Shown: positions 1 through 5,842 of the stretch, in pieces
Layout: each line of letters begins with the position of its first letter
How positions within the stretch are numbered: position 1 is the stretch's first letter
Source of the DNA: DASUFH01 sp036274645
Lineage (GTDB): Bacteria; Acidobacteriota; Terriglobia; 20CM-2-55-15
Assembly: GCA_036274645.1 (NCBI GenBank)
Contig: DASUFH010000009.1
Span: forward strand, 1-6,878
Reading direction: 5' to 3'
DNA: 6,878 nucleotides
The notes under the pieces: generated by a model
The model's database searches: none
Told to the model about the DNA's origin: nothing
The model's input: only the letters and a program-made list of their open reading frames with translations
Made by a program: the position numbers and the translations under genes

Positions 1-43
1 CCTGCTTTGTAGGGGCGGTCTATGACTGCCCCTACAAGCAGAC
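1..43. repeat. dispersed palindromic repeat, copy 1 (hairpin at the tsaE 3' end)
   Basis: The arms TTGTAGGGGCGGTC (7-20) and GACTGCCCCTACAA (24-37) pair over 14 positions with one G-T wobble, around a TAT loop. The flanking TGC and GCA extend the stem past a bulged T. On the minus strand the element begins GTCTGCTTGTAGGGGC, which matches the copy at 4157-4178. The last codons and the TAG stop of tsaE (32-34) lie in one arm. The hairpin has no T-run, so it is not a clear intrinsic terminator, although it could stop or protect the tsaE transcript. The left part may continue outside the window. Confidence 0.75.
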
Positions 44-487
44 TGACAGACTCGTCCTGCCGCCCGTCAGTTCAATCCGTCGGGATCGCTCATCCAAATA
101 CTCCAGGCGGGCTTCCACCGCATTGTCGATTGTCATGCCGCTCAGCCGCTCGGCCCATTCGATGATCAGCGCGGCGCGCGGATCATCGAGAATCTCCTCC
201 AGTCCGAGACTCTCCAACGCCGCTGGAGCGCCGGTTTCGATGCGATAGAGATCCACGTGGTAAATCGGCCCCGCTCCGCGGTAATGGTTGACCAGCGTGA
301 AGGTGGGGCTCGAAACTTCCGCCGGATCGGCCAGTCCGAATCCCGCGGCCAGCCCGCGCGCAAAAGCCGTTTTCCCGCTGCCCAGTTCGCCGTACAGGAG
401 CACGCGAGCGGGCAGCGGCAGGGAAGCGGCCAGACGACGGCCAGCCTCGTACGTTTCGGCCTCCGAGTGGGTGACCAGGACGCTCAT
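32..487 (-). CDS. tsaE: TsaE, ATPase of the tRNA threonylcarbamoyladenosine (t6A) system
   Basis: This 151-residue protein is a full-length TsaE (YjeE family). In the known bacterial system TsaE works with TsaB and TsaD in the cytoplasm, and its ATP hydrolysis is needed for repeated t6A formation at position 37 of ANN-decoding tRNAs. Visible motifs are the Walker A loop GELGSGKT (33-40), the SPTF switch-like motif (60-63), VDLYRI (78-83) and IIEWAER (108-114), all characteristic of the family. The ATG start gives MSVLVTHSEAET, a normal TsaE N-terminus. It overlaps the TGA of the upstream VWA gene as ATGA, so the two genes are probably co-transcribed and translationally coupled. The last residues VCL and the TAG come from a palindromic repeat (1-43), so the C-terminal tail after about residue 142 may be non-native. 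The tsaB and tsaD genes are not in the window. The assignment is very secure. Confidence 0.96.
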   Translation of the reverse strand: MSVLVTHSEAETYEAGRRLAASLPLPARVLLYGELGSGKTAFARGLAAGFGLADPAEVSSPTFTLVNHYRGAGPIYHVDLYRIETGAPAALESLGLEEILDDPRAALIIEWAERLSGMTIDNAVEARLEYLDERSRRIELTGGRTSLSVCL

Positions 488-1605
488 GGCAGGCGCGCCG
501 TCTCCGGATAGAAGGCATTGGCCGCGAAGACCCGGGCCCCCTTGATTCGGGTCCGGATCTCGAGGCGCCGCGGTCGGGTTTCGTTCCCATCGGATGGGGA
601 AGCGCGGAAGGTCAGGATCTGGCGTCCGGAGATGTCTTCCGCGATTTCGGCATATGCCGCAGACAGCTTTTCCGGTCCGCCCACTTTGATCATGCGGCCT
701 CCGGTCTCCTCTGCCAGGCGGGCGATGCGCCGCTCGTCATCGCCGCTGAAGAAATGAGGAATATCGTAGTCGTCGCGGCGAATCGCGGTGGAACGGCGGA
801 AAAGGCCTGAAATGATCGCGCCGATACCGGGGCGTTTCTGCTCCATTTGAAGCACATAGGCGGTCACATGGTTCCGCTTCAGGGCCCGAAGGGCTTCTTC
901 GAGAGTGCCGGCGCTGTTCACGTCGTCCGACAACGCGAGGATGACCATGACGTTTCGCGCGTTTTCCGTGACGAGAAAGCGGTCCGTCGCCAGCATCACT
1001 GCGTCATACAGGCGCGCGCCCCGCAGGGCTTCGGCGCCTCTGGGCCGATTGGGCATCGGTACCGGCGGCAACGGACGCGCCGCCGGTGGTGTGTTGGGCA
1101 GCGGTTTCGGGATGGGCAGCGGCAAAGGCGCTGGAACGGGTTCAAGCGGGATCGACCGCGGTTGTGGCGCCACGACATAGCGTCCATAGCCGGGAATTCG
1201 CGTTGCGCTCCGTTCGATCAGGCGCGGGTCTTCCGCCGGCGTCTGCAGCACGTCGACTTGAGTGTTGTAGCTCACAAGGAAGCCAAGATCGCCGGTCCGG
1301 ATGACGGATCGGAGGAAGGCCGCCGCCGCTTCGGCCTCGCTCTGCAACGTCGGGATGACCCCCGTTCGCGTGTCCACCAGGGCGCCCACATCCATCGGTC
1401 CGGTTTCCGGAATAATCGAAAGGACCGGCCGTTCGACGCCATCTTCGAACGCCTGGAAGTCTTCCGGCCTTACACTGGTAATACGCTTTCCCCGGCTGTC
1501 CTCGATGACCATGGAAACAGAGACGGGCGAACCTCCTTCCGGTGTCTGGGCGAGCGCGGCCAGCGACACGACCAATGACAGCACTCCGGCAACGATGCGA
1601 CTCAC
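484..1605 (-). CDS. secreted VWFA-related domain protein with a degenerate MIDAS and a proline-rich insert
   Basis: This is a 373-residue protein when started at the GTG at 1605. That start gives a clean signal peptide (MSRIVAGVLSLVVSLAALAQ, probable cleavage after ALA at 17-19) and has AGGAGG just upstream. A longer TTG-started reading from 1662 would put 19 extra residues in front of the signal. After the signal comes a beta-rich segment, PEDFQAFEDG (47-56), typical of the N-terminal part of VWFA-related proteins common in Acidobacteriota. The VWA-like domain then runs from LVDTRTG (76-82) to about 330, with LYDAV (199-203) and LALSDD (223-228). The usual DxSxS metal motif reads DTRTG, and the MIDAS threonine before LYDAV is absent, so metal-dependent ligand binding is doubtful. 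Residues 146-190 are a proline-rich insert. The ligand and role are unknown, and export to the periplasm or outside is inferred. It is the first gene of a two-gene unit with tsaE. Confidence 0.85.
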   Translation of the reverse strand: MSRIVAGVLSLVVSLAALAQTPEGGSPVSVSMVIEDSRGKRITSVRPEDFQAFEDGVERPVLSIIPETGPMDVGALVDTRTGVIPTLQSEAEAAAAFLRSVIRTGDLGFLVSYNTQVDVLQTPAEDPRLIERSATRIPGYGRYVVAPQPRSIPLEPVPAPLPLPIPKPLPNTPPAARPLPPVPMPNRPRGAEALRGARLYDAVMLATDRFLVTENARNVMVILALSDDVNSAGTLEEALRALKRNHVTAYVLQMEQKRPGIGAIISGLFRRSTAIRRDDYDIPHFFSGDDERRIARLAEETGGRMIKVGGPEKLSAAYAEIAEDISGRQILTFRASPSDGNETRPRRLEIRTRIKGARVFAANAFYPETARLP

Positions 1606-1608
1606 AAT

Positions 1609-1614
1609 CCTCCT
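1609..1614 (-). promoter_or_regulatory. Shine-Dalgarno AGGAGG deciding the VWA protein start
   Basis: A full AGGAGG on the minus strand lies 3 nt before the GTG at 1605. The spacing is shorter than the usual 5-9 nt, but no other start nearby has both a ribosome site and a signal peptide directly after it. The alternative TTG start at 1662 has no comparable site. Confidence 0.55.
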
Positions 1615-1671
1615 GGATGCGGCTCCAATGTGGCGGCAACTCCCGCCTCCGGACGCGGTCAATACCGGCGC

Positions 1672-1700
1672 TTGTCGCGCAGGGGGGAGTGCTGTAGCCT
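1672..1700 (+). promoter_or_regulatory. possible promoter of ilvD (TTGTCG-N17-TAGCCT)
   Basis: TTGTCG at 1672-1677 and TAGCCT at 1695-1700 are spaced 17 bp apart, as in sigma-70-type promoters. The -10-like box ends 8 nt before the ilvD ATG. Transcription would begin at or within a few bases of the start codon, giving a leaderless or near-leaderless mRNA. This agrees with the lack of a well-placed ribosome site: the only G-rich run, GGGGGGAG (1682-1689), is about 20 nt away. It is prediction only. Confidence 0.35.
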
Positions 1701-1708
1701 AATCGGCC

Positions 1709-3388
1709 ATGAGTGGACAACGCAACAAATACAGTTCAAAGATCACCGGGCCAAAGTCCCAGGGCGCTTCCCAGGCAATGCTTTATGCTACCGGCCTTAC
1801 CGACAAGGACCTGGAAAAGCCCCAGGTCGGCATCTCCAGCGTCTGGTTTGAAGGCAACTCCTGCAACATGCATCTCCTGGATCTGGCGCAGCGGGTCAAG
1901 GAGGGCGTCGAGGCCTCCGGCCTGGTCGGGATGCGCTTCAATACGATCGGAGTTTCCGACGGTATTTCGATGGGGACCGACGGCATGAGCTTCTCGCTGC
2001 AATCGCGTGATCTCATCGCCGATTCGATCGAGACCGTCATGAGCGCCCAGTGGTATGACGCGAATATCTCCATCCCCGGATGCGACAAGAACATGCCCGG
2101 TTGCCTCATTGCGATGGGGAGGCTGAACCGCCCGTCATTGATGATTTATGGAGGCACGATTCACGCCGGTTTCAGTGAAGGACAGAAACTCGACATCATC
2201 TCGGCCTTTCAAAGTTATGGGGAGTATCTCTCGGGCGCCATCGGAGAAGAACGCCGCCGGGAAATCGTTCGCCGGGCGTGTCCGGGAGCGGGCGCCTGCG
2301 GGGGAATGTACACGGCGAACACGATGGCCTCGGCCATCGAAGCGCTGGGCATGACGCTGCCGTACAGTTCCTCGACGCCGGCCGAAGATCCGCTCAAACT
2401 GGATGAGTGTTTCCGCGCCGGGGAAGCGATCAGCCGTCTGCTCGACCTCGATCTGAAGCCGCGGGACATCATGACCCGCAAAGCCTTCGAGAACGCCATG
2501 ACGATGGTCAACGTGTTAGGCGGGTCCACCAATGCGGTGCTGCACCTTATCGCCATGGCGCGCGCGGTGAACGTGCCGCTGACCATCGACGACTTTCAGC
2601 GGATCAGCGACCGCACGCCCCTGCTGGCCGATTTCAAGCCGAGTGGCCTGTACGTGATGGAGGACCTGCACAAGATCGGCGGCATTCCGGCTGTCATCAA
2701 GATGCTGCTGGATGAAGGTATGCTGCACGGCGATTGCATGACTGTCACCGGCAAGACGCTGGCGGAAAACGTAAGCGACCTTCCGGGCCTGGCGTCCGGC
2801 CAGCAGATCGTGCGTCCCCGGTCCAATCCACTCAAGCCCAGTGGTCATATTCAGATTCTCAAAGGCAATCTTGCGCCGGATGGCGCGGTCGCCAAAATCA
2901 CCGGCAAAGAGGGACTGCGCTTTTCCGGACCCGCCAACGTGTTCGATTCCGAAGAGGACATGCTGCGCGCGCTGGAAGAGGGAAAGATCCGAAAGGGCGA
3001 GGTGATCGTCATACGGTATGAGGGCCCGAAGGGCGGGCCAGGTATGCCTGAGATGTTGACGCCCACATCGGCGGTGATGGGAGCGGGACTGGGCAAGGAC
3101 GTGGCGCTGATCACCGACGGGCGCTTCTCCGGTGGATCTCATGGTTTCCTCGTCGGGCACATCACCCCCGAGGCCCAGGAGGGCGGACCGATCGGGCTGA
3201 TCCGTTCGGGCGACCAGATCACCATCGATGCCGAGAAGAACACGCTGATGGTGGATTTGTCGACCGAAGAACTGGCGAAACGCCGCGAGGCGTTCCGGAT
3301 GCCGCCTTACAAGTCCAGTCGCGGCACACTGGCCAAATACATCCGGACCGTGAAGAGCGCCAGTCTCGGCTGCGTGACCGATGAATAG
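1709..3388 (+). CDS. ilvD: dihydroxy-acid dehydratase
   Basis: A complete 559-residue IlvD/Edd-family enzyme. It dehydrates 2,3-dihydroxy-isovalerate and 2,3-dihydroxy-3-methylvalerate to the 2-keto acids, the shared penultimate step of valine and isoleucine synthesis. Cysteines expected to hold the Fe-S cluster are C52 (GNSCNMH), C125 (PGCDKNMPGC) and C197 (GACGGMYTANTM). Expected Mg2+ ligands are D84 (GVSDGISMG), D126, the modified lysine K127 and E448 (GMPEML). The ITDGRFSGGSHGF motif (468-480) carries the serine S474 expected to act as base. At 559 residues it resembles the compact [2Fe-2S] plant and mycobacterial enzymes more than the roughly 616-residue E. coli [4Fe-4S] type, but the cluster type is inferred. 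The start is the only sensible ATG before the conserved KYSSKITGPKSQGASQAM segment. No other ilv gene or attenuator-like leader is visible. The glycosyltransferase gene follows 20 bp later. Confidence 0.97.
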   Translation: MSGQRNKYSSKITGPKSQGASQAMLYATGLTDKDLEKPQVGISSVWFEGNSCNMHLLDLAQRVKEGVEASGLVGMRFNTIGVSDGISMGTDGMSFSLQSRDLIADSIETVMSAQWYDANISIPGCDKNMPGCLIAMGRLNRPSLMIYGGTIHAGFSEGQKLDIISAFQSYGEYLSGAIGEERRREIVRRACPGAGACGGMYTANTMASAIEALGMTLPYSSSTPAEDPLKLDECFRAGEAISRLLDLDLKPRDIMTRKAFENAMTMVNVLGGSTNAVLHLIAMARAVNVPLTIDDFQRISDRTPLLADFKPSGLYVMEDLHKIGGIPAVIKMLLDEGMLHGDCMTVTGKTLAENVSDLPGLASGQQIVRPRSNPLKPSGHIQILKGNLAPDGAVAKITGKEGLRFSGPANVFDSEEDMLRALEEGKIRKGEVIVIRYEGPKGGPGMPEMLTPTSAVMGAGLGKDVALITDGRFSGGSHGFLVGHITPEAQEGGPIGLIRSGDQITIDAEKNTLMVDLSTEELAKRREAFRMPPYKSSRGTLAKYIRTVKSASLGCVTDE

Positions 3389-3414
3389 AGATCGATGAAT
3401 AGAGGCTGATGAAG
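3380..3414 (+). repeat. 14-bp tandem duplication across the ilvD stop and glycosyltransferase start
   Basis: GATGAATAGAG occurs at 3380-3390 and again at 3394-3404 with a 14-bp period. A third partial unit, GATGAAG (3408-3414), contains the next ATG (3409). The first unit ends ilvD (GAT GAA TAG). The second contains a four-codon reading frame (ATG AAT AGA GGC TGA, 3395-3409) whose TGA overlaps the glycosyltransferase ATG as TGATG. It also supplies AGAGG 3 nt before that ATG. This looks like a small slippage duplication that built the junction. Confidence 0.7.
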
Positions 3415-4134
3415 ATTTCCATCGTTATTCCCGCGTTCAACGAAGAAAAACTGCTGGGCGCAACCCTGGCCAGCGTTGAACGCGCGGCGGAATCGTTTCG
3501 GCGGCGGGGATGGTCCGTCGAAACGATTGTCTGCGACAACAATTCCACGGATCGCACAGCGGAGATCGCGCTGGATCATGGCGCGTCCGTCGTTTTCGAA
3601 CCGGTCAACCAGATCGGGCGGGCGCGCAATCGGGGAGCGTCCGCCGCTTCGGGCGACTGGCTGGTGTTTGTGGACGCGGATTCCCACCCCTCCGCCGAGC
3701 TGTTCGACGATGTGGCCGCGGCGGTTCTTTCCGGACGTCATATTGCGGGCGGATCGACCGTGCAAATGGATACCCGGGCGCCTGGCGCGCTGCTGATGAT
3801 CGCGCTGTGGAATCTGACCAGCCGGGTGAATCGCTGGTTTGCCGGATCATTCATTTTCTGCGATGCCGCGGCGTTCCGCGCCGTTGGCGGATTCAGCCAC
3901 GAACATTTTGTCTCCGAGGAGATCGACCTGAGCCGGCGTCTGAAGGAACTCGCGAAAACCGAGGGCCGCCGGTTGACGATCCTCCACCGGAGTCCACTGC
4001 TTACTTCGGCGCGCAAACTGCGGCTCTATAGCCGTGGCGAGCACGTGCGGTTTCTTTTGCGCCTTGCCTGGGGACGCGGCCGGGCCATTCGCGAGCGGGA
4101 GAACTGCGCGATATGGTATGACGGCCGGCGTTGA
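3409..4134 (+). CDS. family 2 glycosyltransferase
   Basis: A 241-residue GT-A fold protein of glycosyltransferase family 2. It opens with the nucleotide-sugar-binding strand MKISIVIPAFNEEKLL (1-16), followed by CDNNSTDRT (42-50) and GRARNRGASAASGDWLVFVDADS (70-92). The DAD triplet (89-91) is the metal and UDP-sugar site. VSEEIDLSRRLK (168-179) holds the acidic catalytic-base region, and the protein ends with IWYDGRR, a C-terminal ending I associate with complete short members of this family. No convincing transmembrane helix or signal peptide is visible, so a cytosolic or membrane-peripheral enzyme is likely. Donor and acceptor cannot be told from sequence. It lies 20 bp after ilvD and is probably co-transcribed with it, but there is no obvious functional link. 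AGAGG just before the ATG is the likely ribosome site. Confidence 0.9.
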   Translation: MKISIVIPAFNEEKLLGATLASVERAAESFRRRGWSVETIVCDNNSTDRTAEIALDHGASVVFEPVNQIGRARNRGASAASGDWLVFVDADSHPSAELFDDVAAAVLSGRHIAGGSTVQMDTRAPGALLMIALWNLTSRVNRWFAGSFIFCDAAAFRAVGGFSHEHFVSEEIDLSRRLKELAKTEGRRLTILHRSPLLTSARKLRLYSRGEHVRFLLRLAWGRGRAIRERENCAIWYDGRR

Positions 4135-4145
4135 AGGCTGCCCCT

Positions 4146-4178
4146 GACATCGCCCCGTCTGCTTGTTGGGGCGGTCTA
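4146..4178 (+). repeat. hairpin with dispersed palindromic repeat, copy 2
   Basis: GAC-AT-CGCCCC (4146-4156) pairs with GGGGCG-GTC (4168-4176), with AT bulged, around an 11-nt loop. The right part, GTCTGCTTGTTGGGGCGGTC (4157-4176), matches the minus-strand start of copy 1. It sits 11 nt after the glycosyltransferase stop and could end that transcript, but the following bases (TAAAAGAAACAAAA) are A-rich, not T-rich, so a classic terminator is not supported. Confidence 0.5.
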
Positions 4179-4253
4179 AAAGAAACAAAACGCATCTAAG
4201 GGACTTAACGCGGATTGTTCCATCCTTGCGGGTGTTGCCCGGAACATGGCCAA

Positions 4254-4280
4254 CTATGACCGCCCGGAGTTTCAGGGCGC
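4254..4280. repeat. dispersed repeat, copy 3 (CTATGACCGCCC type)
   Basis: By hand alignment this 27-bp segment matches the reverse complement of 6460-6486 at 23 of 27 positions, including the shared ends CTATGAC and GTTTCAGGGCGC. It also shares CTATGACCGCCCG with 6410-6422. CGCCC (4261-4265) and GGGCG (4275-4279) make a small internal hairpin. Confidence 0.65.
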
Positions 4281-4321
4281 AGTAAGCCAGTGGTCATTGG
4301 GCCGTTTAGCCAGGTTCAAAG

Positions 4322-4356
4322 GCACAGCGGACAACAGCCAGCGCACAGCGGACAAC
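4322..4356 (+). repeat. two-unit 21-bp-period tandem repeat
   Basis: GCACAGCGGACAAC occurs exactly at 4322-4335 and again at 4343-4356. It lies between palindrome copies 3 and 4, about 80 bp before thiSG. No function can be assigned. Confidence 0.75.
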
Positions 4357-4373
4357 GAGGGGGGACAGGAGGG

Positions 4374-4400
4374 GTGGGCAGTCATAGACCGCCCCTACAT
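4374..4400. repeat. dispersed palindromic repeat, copy 4
   Basis: GGGCAGTC (4376-4383) pairs with GACCGCCC (4387-4394) with one mismatch around an ATA loop, followed by CTACA. It is the inverse-orientation counterpart of copy 1 and shares ATAGACCGCCCCTACA with that element's reverse complement. It ends about 34 bp before the thiSG start. Confidence 0.65.
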
Positions 4401-4419
4401 CGGGCGCAGCATCACGTGC

Positions 4420-4425
4420 TAACAT
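4420..4425 (+). promoter_or_regulatory. possible -10 box of thiSG (TAACAT)
   Basis: TAACAT fits TANNNT and ends 8 nt before the ATG at 4434, the same distance as in front of ilvD and yajQ. No convincing -35 box is seen 16-18 bp upstream, and there is no Shine-Dalgarno sequence before the ATG. This would fit a leaderless transcript. Confidence 0.3.
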
Positions 4426-4433
4426 CAGCGGTC

Positions 4434-5426
4434 ATGCCTATGGAGATTCGACTCAACGGAGAGACCCGAACCGTACCCGATGCGCTGCGTCTGGACCAGC
4501 TTCTTCAGTACCTGGACTTGCCTCTGGATCGCGTTGCCGTGGAACGCAATCGCCGGATTGTTCCGAAAAGCGATTGGCCCACCGTCGCCGTGGCGACGGG
4601 AGACGAACTGGAAGTCGTGCACTTTGTGGGAGGCGGCGCGCCGGCGGCCGATACGCTGACCATTGCCGGCCGGGCGTTCCAGTCCCGCCTGATCGTCGGA
4701 ACGGGCAAATATCCCAGCCATGAGGTGATGCGCGAGGCCCATGTCCGGTCCGGAACCGACATGGTGACGGTGGCGGTGCGCCGCATCGATCTCAATGCGC
4801 CGCGCGGGGAATCGCTGCTCGATTACATTGATCGTTCGAAGATCGCGATCCTGCCCAATACCGCCGCCTGCTATACCGCGGATGACGCCATTCGCACCGC
4901 CCGGCTGGGGCGCGAGGCCGGTCTGTCGAACTGGGTGAAGCTTGAAGTCATCGGCGATGAAAAGACGCTGTTTCCCGATACTGCCGCGCTGATCGAAGCG
5001 ACGCGTGTTCTCGTCAAGGAAGGATTTGTCGTCTTGCCGTACACCAATGACGACCTCATCGTGGCTCGCCGCCTGATTGAAGCGGGCGCTGCGGCGATCA
5101 TGCCGCTGGGAGCGCCGATCGGCTCCGGGCTGGGCATGCAGAATACGACGGGCTTCCGGATCCTCCGGGAAATGATCACCGAGGTTCCACTCATTGTGGA
5201 CGCCGGAGTCGGAACCGCGTCCGACGCCGCGCTCGCCATGGAACTGGGCGCCGACGCCGTGCTGATGAATACCGCGATTGCCGGCTCGCGTGACCCGGGC
5301 GCCATGGCCGAAGCGATGAATCTGGCCGTCAGGGCCGGCCGCATCGCCTATACGTCGGGCCGCATCCCCCGGCGTCTGTATGCGTCCGCGTCATCCCCGC
5401 TCGACGGAGTCATCGGCGGCCGCTAG
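4434..5426 (+). CDS. thiSG: ThiS-ThiG fusion: sulfur carrier protein / thiazole synthase
   Basis: A 330-residue fusion of two thiamine-pathway proteins. Residues 1-68 are a complete ThiS-like ubiquitin fold (EIRLNGE at 4-10, ERNRRIVPKSDW at 37-48) ending VVHFVGGG. After a linker of about six residues, ThiG begins near DTLTIAGRAFQSRLIVGTGKY (73-93). In ThiG, 1-deoxy-D-xylulose 5-phosphate is joined with dehydroglycine and sulfur from ThiS thiocarboxylate to form the thiazole. K169 in NWVKLEVIGD is the expected Schiff-base lysine, with E171 and D256 (IVDAGVG) as active-site acids. IMPLGAPIGSGLG (222-234) fits the phosphate-binding region. Separate ThiS works through a free C-terminal Gly-Gly, which is internal here. 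Similar fusions are annotated elsewhere as bifunctional sulfur carrier/thiazole synthase. The ATG at 4434 was chosen because upstream sequence is repeat; the ATG at 4440 (MEIRLNGE) is equally plausible. No thiF, thiH, thiO or thiE lies in the window. Confidence 0.93.
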   Translation: MPMEIRLNGETRTVPDALRLDQLLQYLDLPLDRVAVERNRRIVPKSDWPTVAVATGDELEVVHFVGGGAPAADTLTIAGRAFQSRLIVGTGKYPSHEVMREAHVRSGTDMVTVAVRRIDLNAPRGESLLDYIDRSKIAILPNTAACYTADDAIRTARLGREAGLSNWVKLEVIGDEKTLFPDTAALIEATRVLVKEGFVVLPYTNDDLIVARRLIEAGAAAIMPLGAPIGSGLGMQNTTGFRILREMITEVPLIVDAGVGTASDAALAMELGADAVLMNTAIAGSRDPGAMAEAMNLAVRAGRIAYTSGRIPRRLYASASSPLDGVIGGR

Positions 5427-5805
5427 CGTCCCTGTTCGTTTGCCGCCCGCGGGGGAGAAAGTCCTCCTGCGTGGGCGGATGCAACCTCAGGTCGATCGCC
5501 AGCCAGATCATCTTCGCGTAACGCGCAAACCAGATGCCGAAGCCGGCGCCCGCGGCGATCATGGCGCCGATAATGGCCGCGGAAGACCGGACGCCGAATC
5601 CATATTCCAGCAGTAACCACACCGCCAGCGAAACGCCGACCGTAAAGATGTAGCCGATCGGCGTGTGGGGCAGGAAGTACCCGGTTTCCCGCATGAAGAA
5701 GTAGCCGCATTCGGGACATTTTTCGGGCGTGTCGAAGTACCCGCGGAACACCCTGGCGCGTTCGCACACCGGACAGCGCAGTCCTAGAAAACCCTTCAAC
5801 GTCAT
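5410..5805 (-). CDS. DUF983 zinc-ribbon membrane protein
   Basis: This 131-residue protein has the DUF983 layout. An N-terminal zinc ribbon has CPVC at 11-14 and CPEC at 30-33 (LRCPVCERARVFRGYF...KCPECGYFF). Two hydrophobic segments follow at about 48-68 and 74-103. The tail is short and basic. Family members are small inner-membrane proteins of unknown biochemical role. The four cysteines should bind one Zn2+, on which side of the membrane cannot be told. The ATG at 5805 gives MTLKGFLGLRCPVC, a normal start, but there is no strong ribosome site. Its last codons overlap the 3' end of the convergent thiSG gene by 17 bp, and its start is 37 bp from that of the divergent yajQ. The family assignment is secure, the function unknown. 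Confidence 0.88.
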   Translation of the reverse strand: MTLKGFLGLRCPVCERARVFRGYFDTPEKCPECGYFFMRETGYFLPHTPIGYIFTVGVSLAVWLLLEYGFGVRSSAAIIGAMIAAGAGFGIWFARYAKMIWLAIDLRLHPPTQEDFLPRGRQTNRDASGRR

Positions 5806-5826
5806 GGCTTATGAAAGGCCGTGTCC

Positions 5827-5834
5827 CCTATACT
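5827..5834. promoter_or_regulatory. possible shared -10 region for yajQ and the DUF983 gene
   Basis: The only A/T-rich core in the 37-bp gap between divergent starts is CCTATACT. Read on the plus strand it gives TATACT (5829-5834), ending 8 nt before the yajQ ATG. On the minus strand it gives TATAGG (5827-5832), 21 nt before the DUF983 ATG. Overlapping, symmetric -10 boxes that fire in both directions are known in bacteria. No good -35 box is seen on either side. Confidence 0.35.
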
Positions 5835-5842
5835 GGAGCGCT

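Larger units (their letters stand above)
4135..4433. other. repeat-rich intergenic region before thiSG
   Basis: This 299-bp stretch has no supported gene. The open frame running into thiSG from 4290 translates the repeats and is not like any ThiS N-terminus. From left to right it holds a hairpin with palindrome copy 2 (4146-4178) and a nested stem-loop, TGTTCC (4216-4221) with GGAACA (4241-4246), enclosing GGG-tgttg-CCC. Then come palindrome copies 3 (4254-4280) and 4 (4374-4400), a two-unit tandem repeat (4322-4356) and the possible thiSG -10 box. No TPP riboswitch core (CTGAGA with ACCTGA) is seen, although the next gene makes the thiamine thiazole. Confidence 0.7.

Noticed and set aside
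847..1578. A 243-codon plus-strand open frame antisense to the VWA gene.
   Set aside because: It is a product of high-GC codon structure opposite a well-supported gene, and its translation is rich in arginine and histidine with no motif.
2516..3160. A 214-codon minus-strand open frame inside ilvD.
   Set aside because: It is antisense to a highly conserved enzyme gene and shows no motif or start signal.
4146..4178. An intrinsic terminator for the ilvD-glycosyltransferase unit.
   Set aside because: The stem is good but it is followed by an A-rich run and lacks a T-tract, so I list it only as a repeat hairpin.
4290..4433. A 48-residue N-terminal extension of ThiS-ThiG.
   Set aside because: It encodes the tandem and palindromic repeats, while ThiS proteins begin right at the conserved EIRLNGE strand. 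The ATG at 4434 or 4440 fits much better.
4630..4658. GGAGG at 4630-4634 inside thiSG as an internal ribosome site giving a separate ThiG.
   Set aside because: The bases encode the conserved Gly-Gly, and no ATG, GTG or TTG lies at a usable distance in frame. Only a distant CTG is present.
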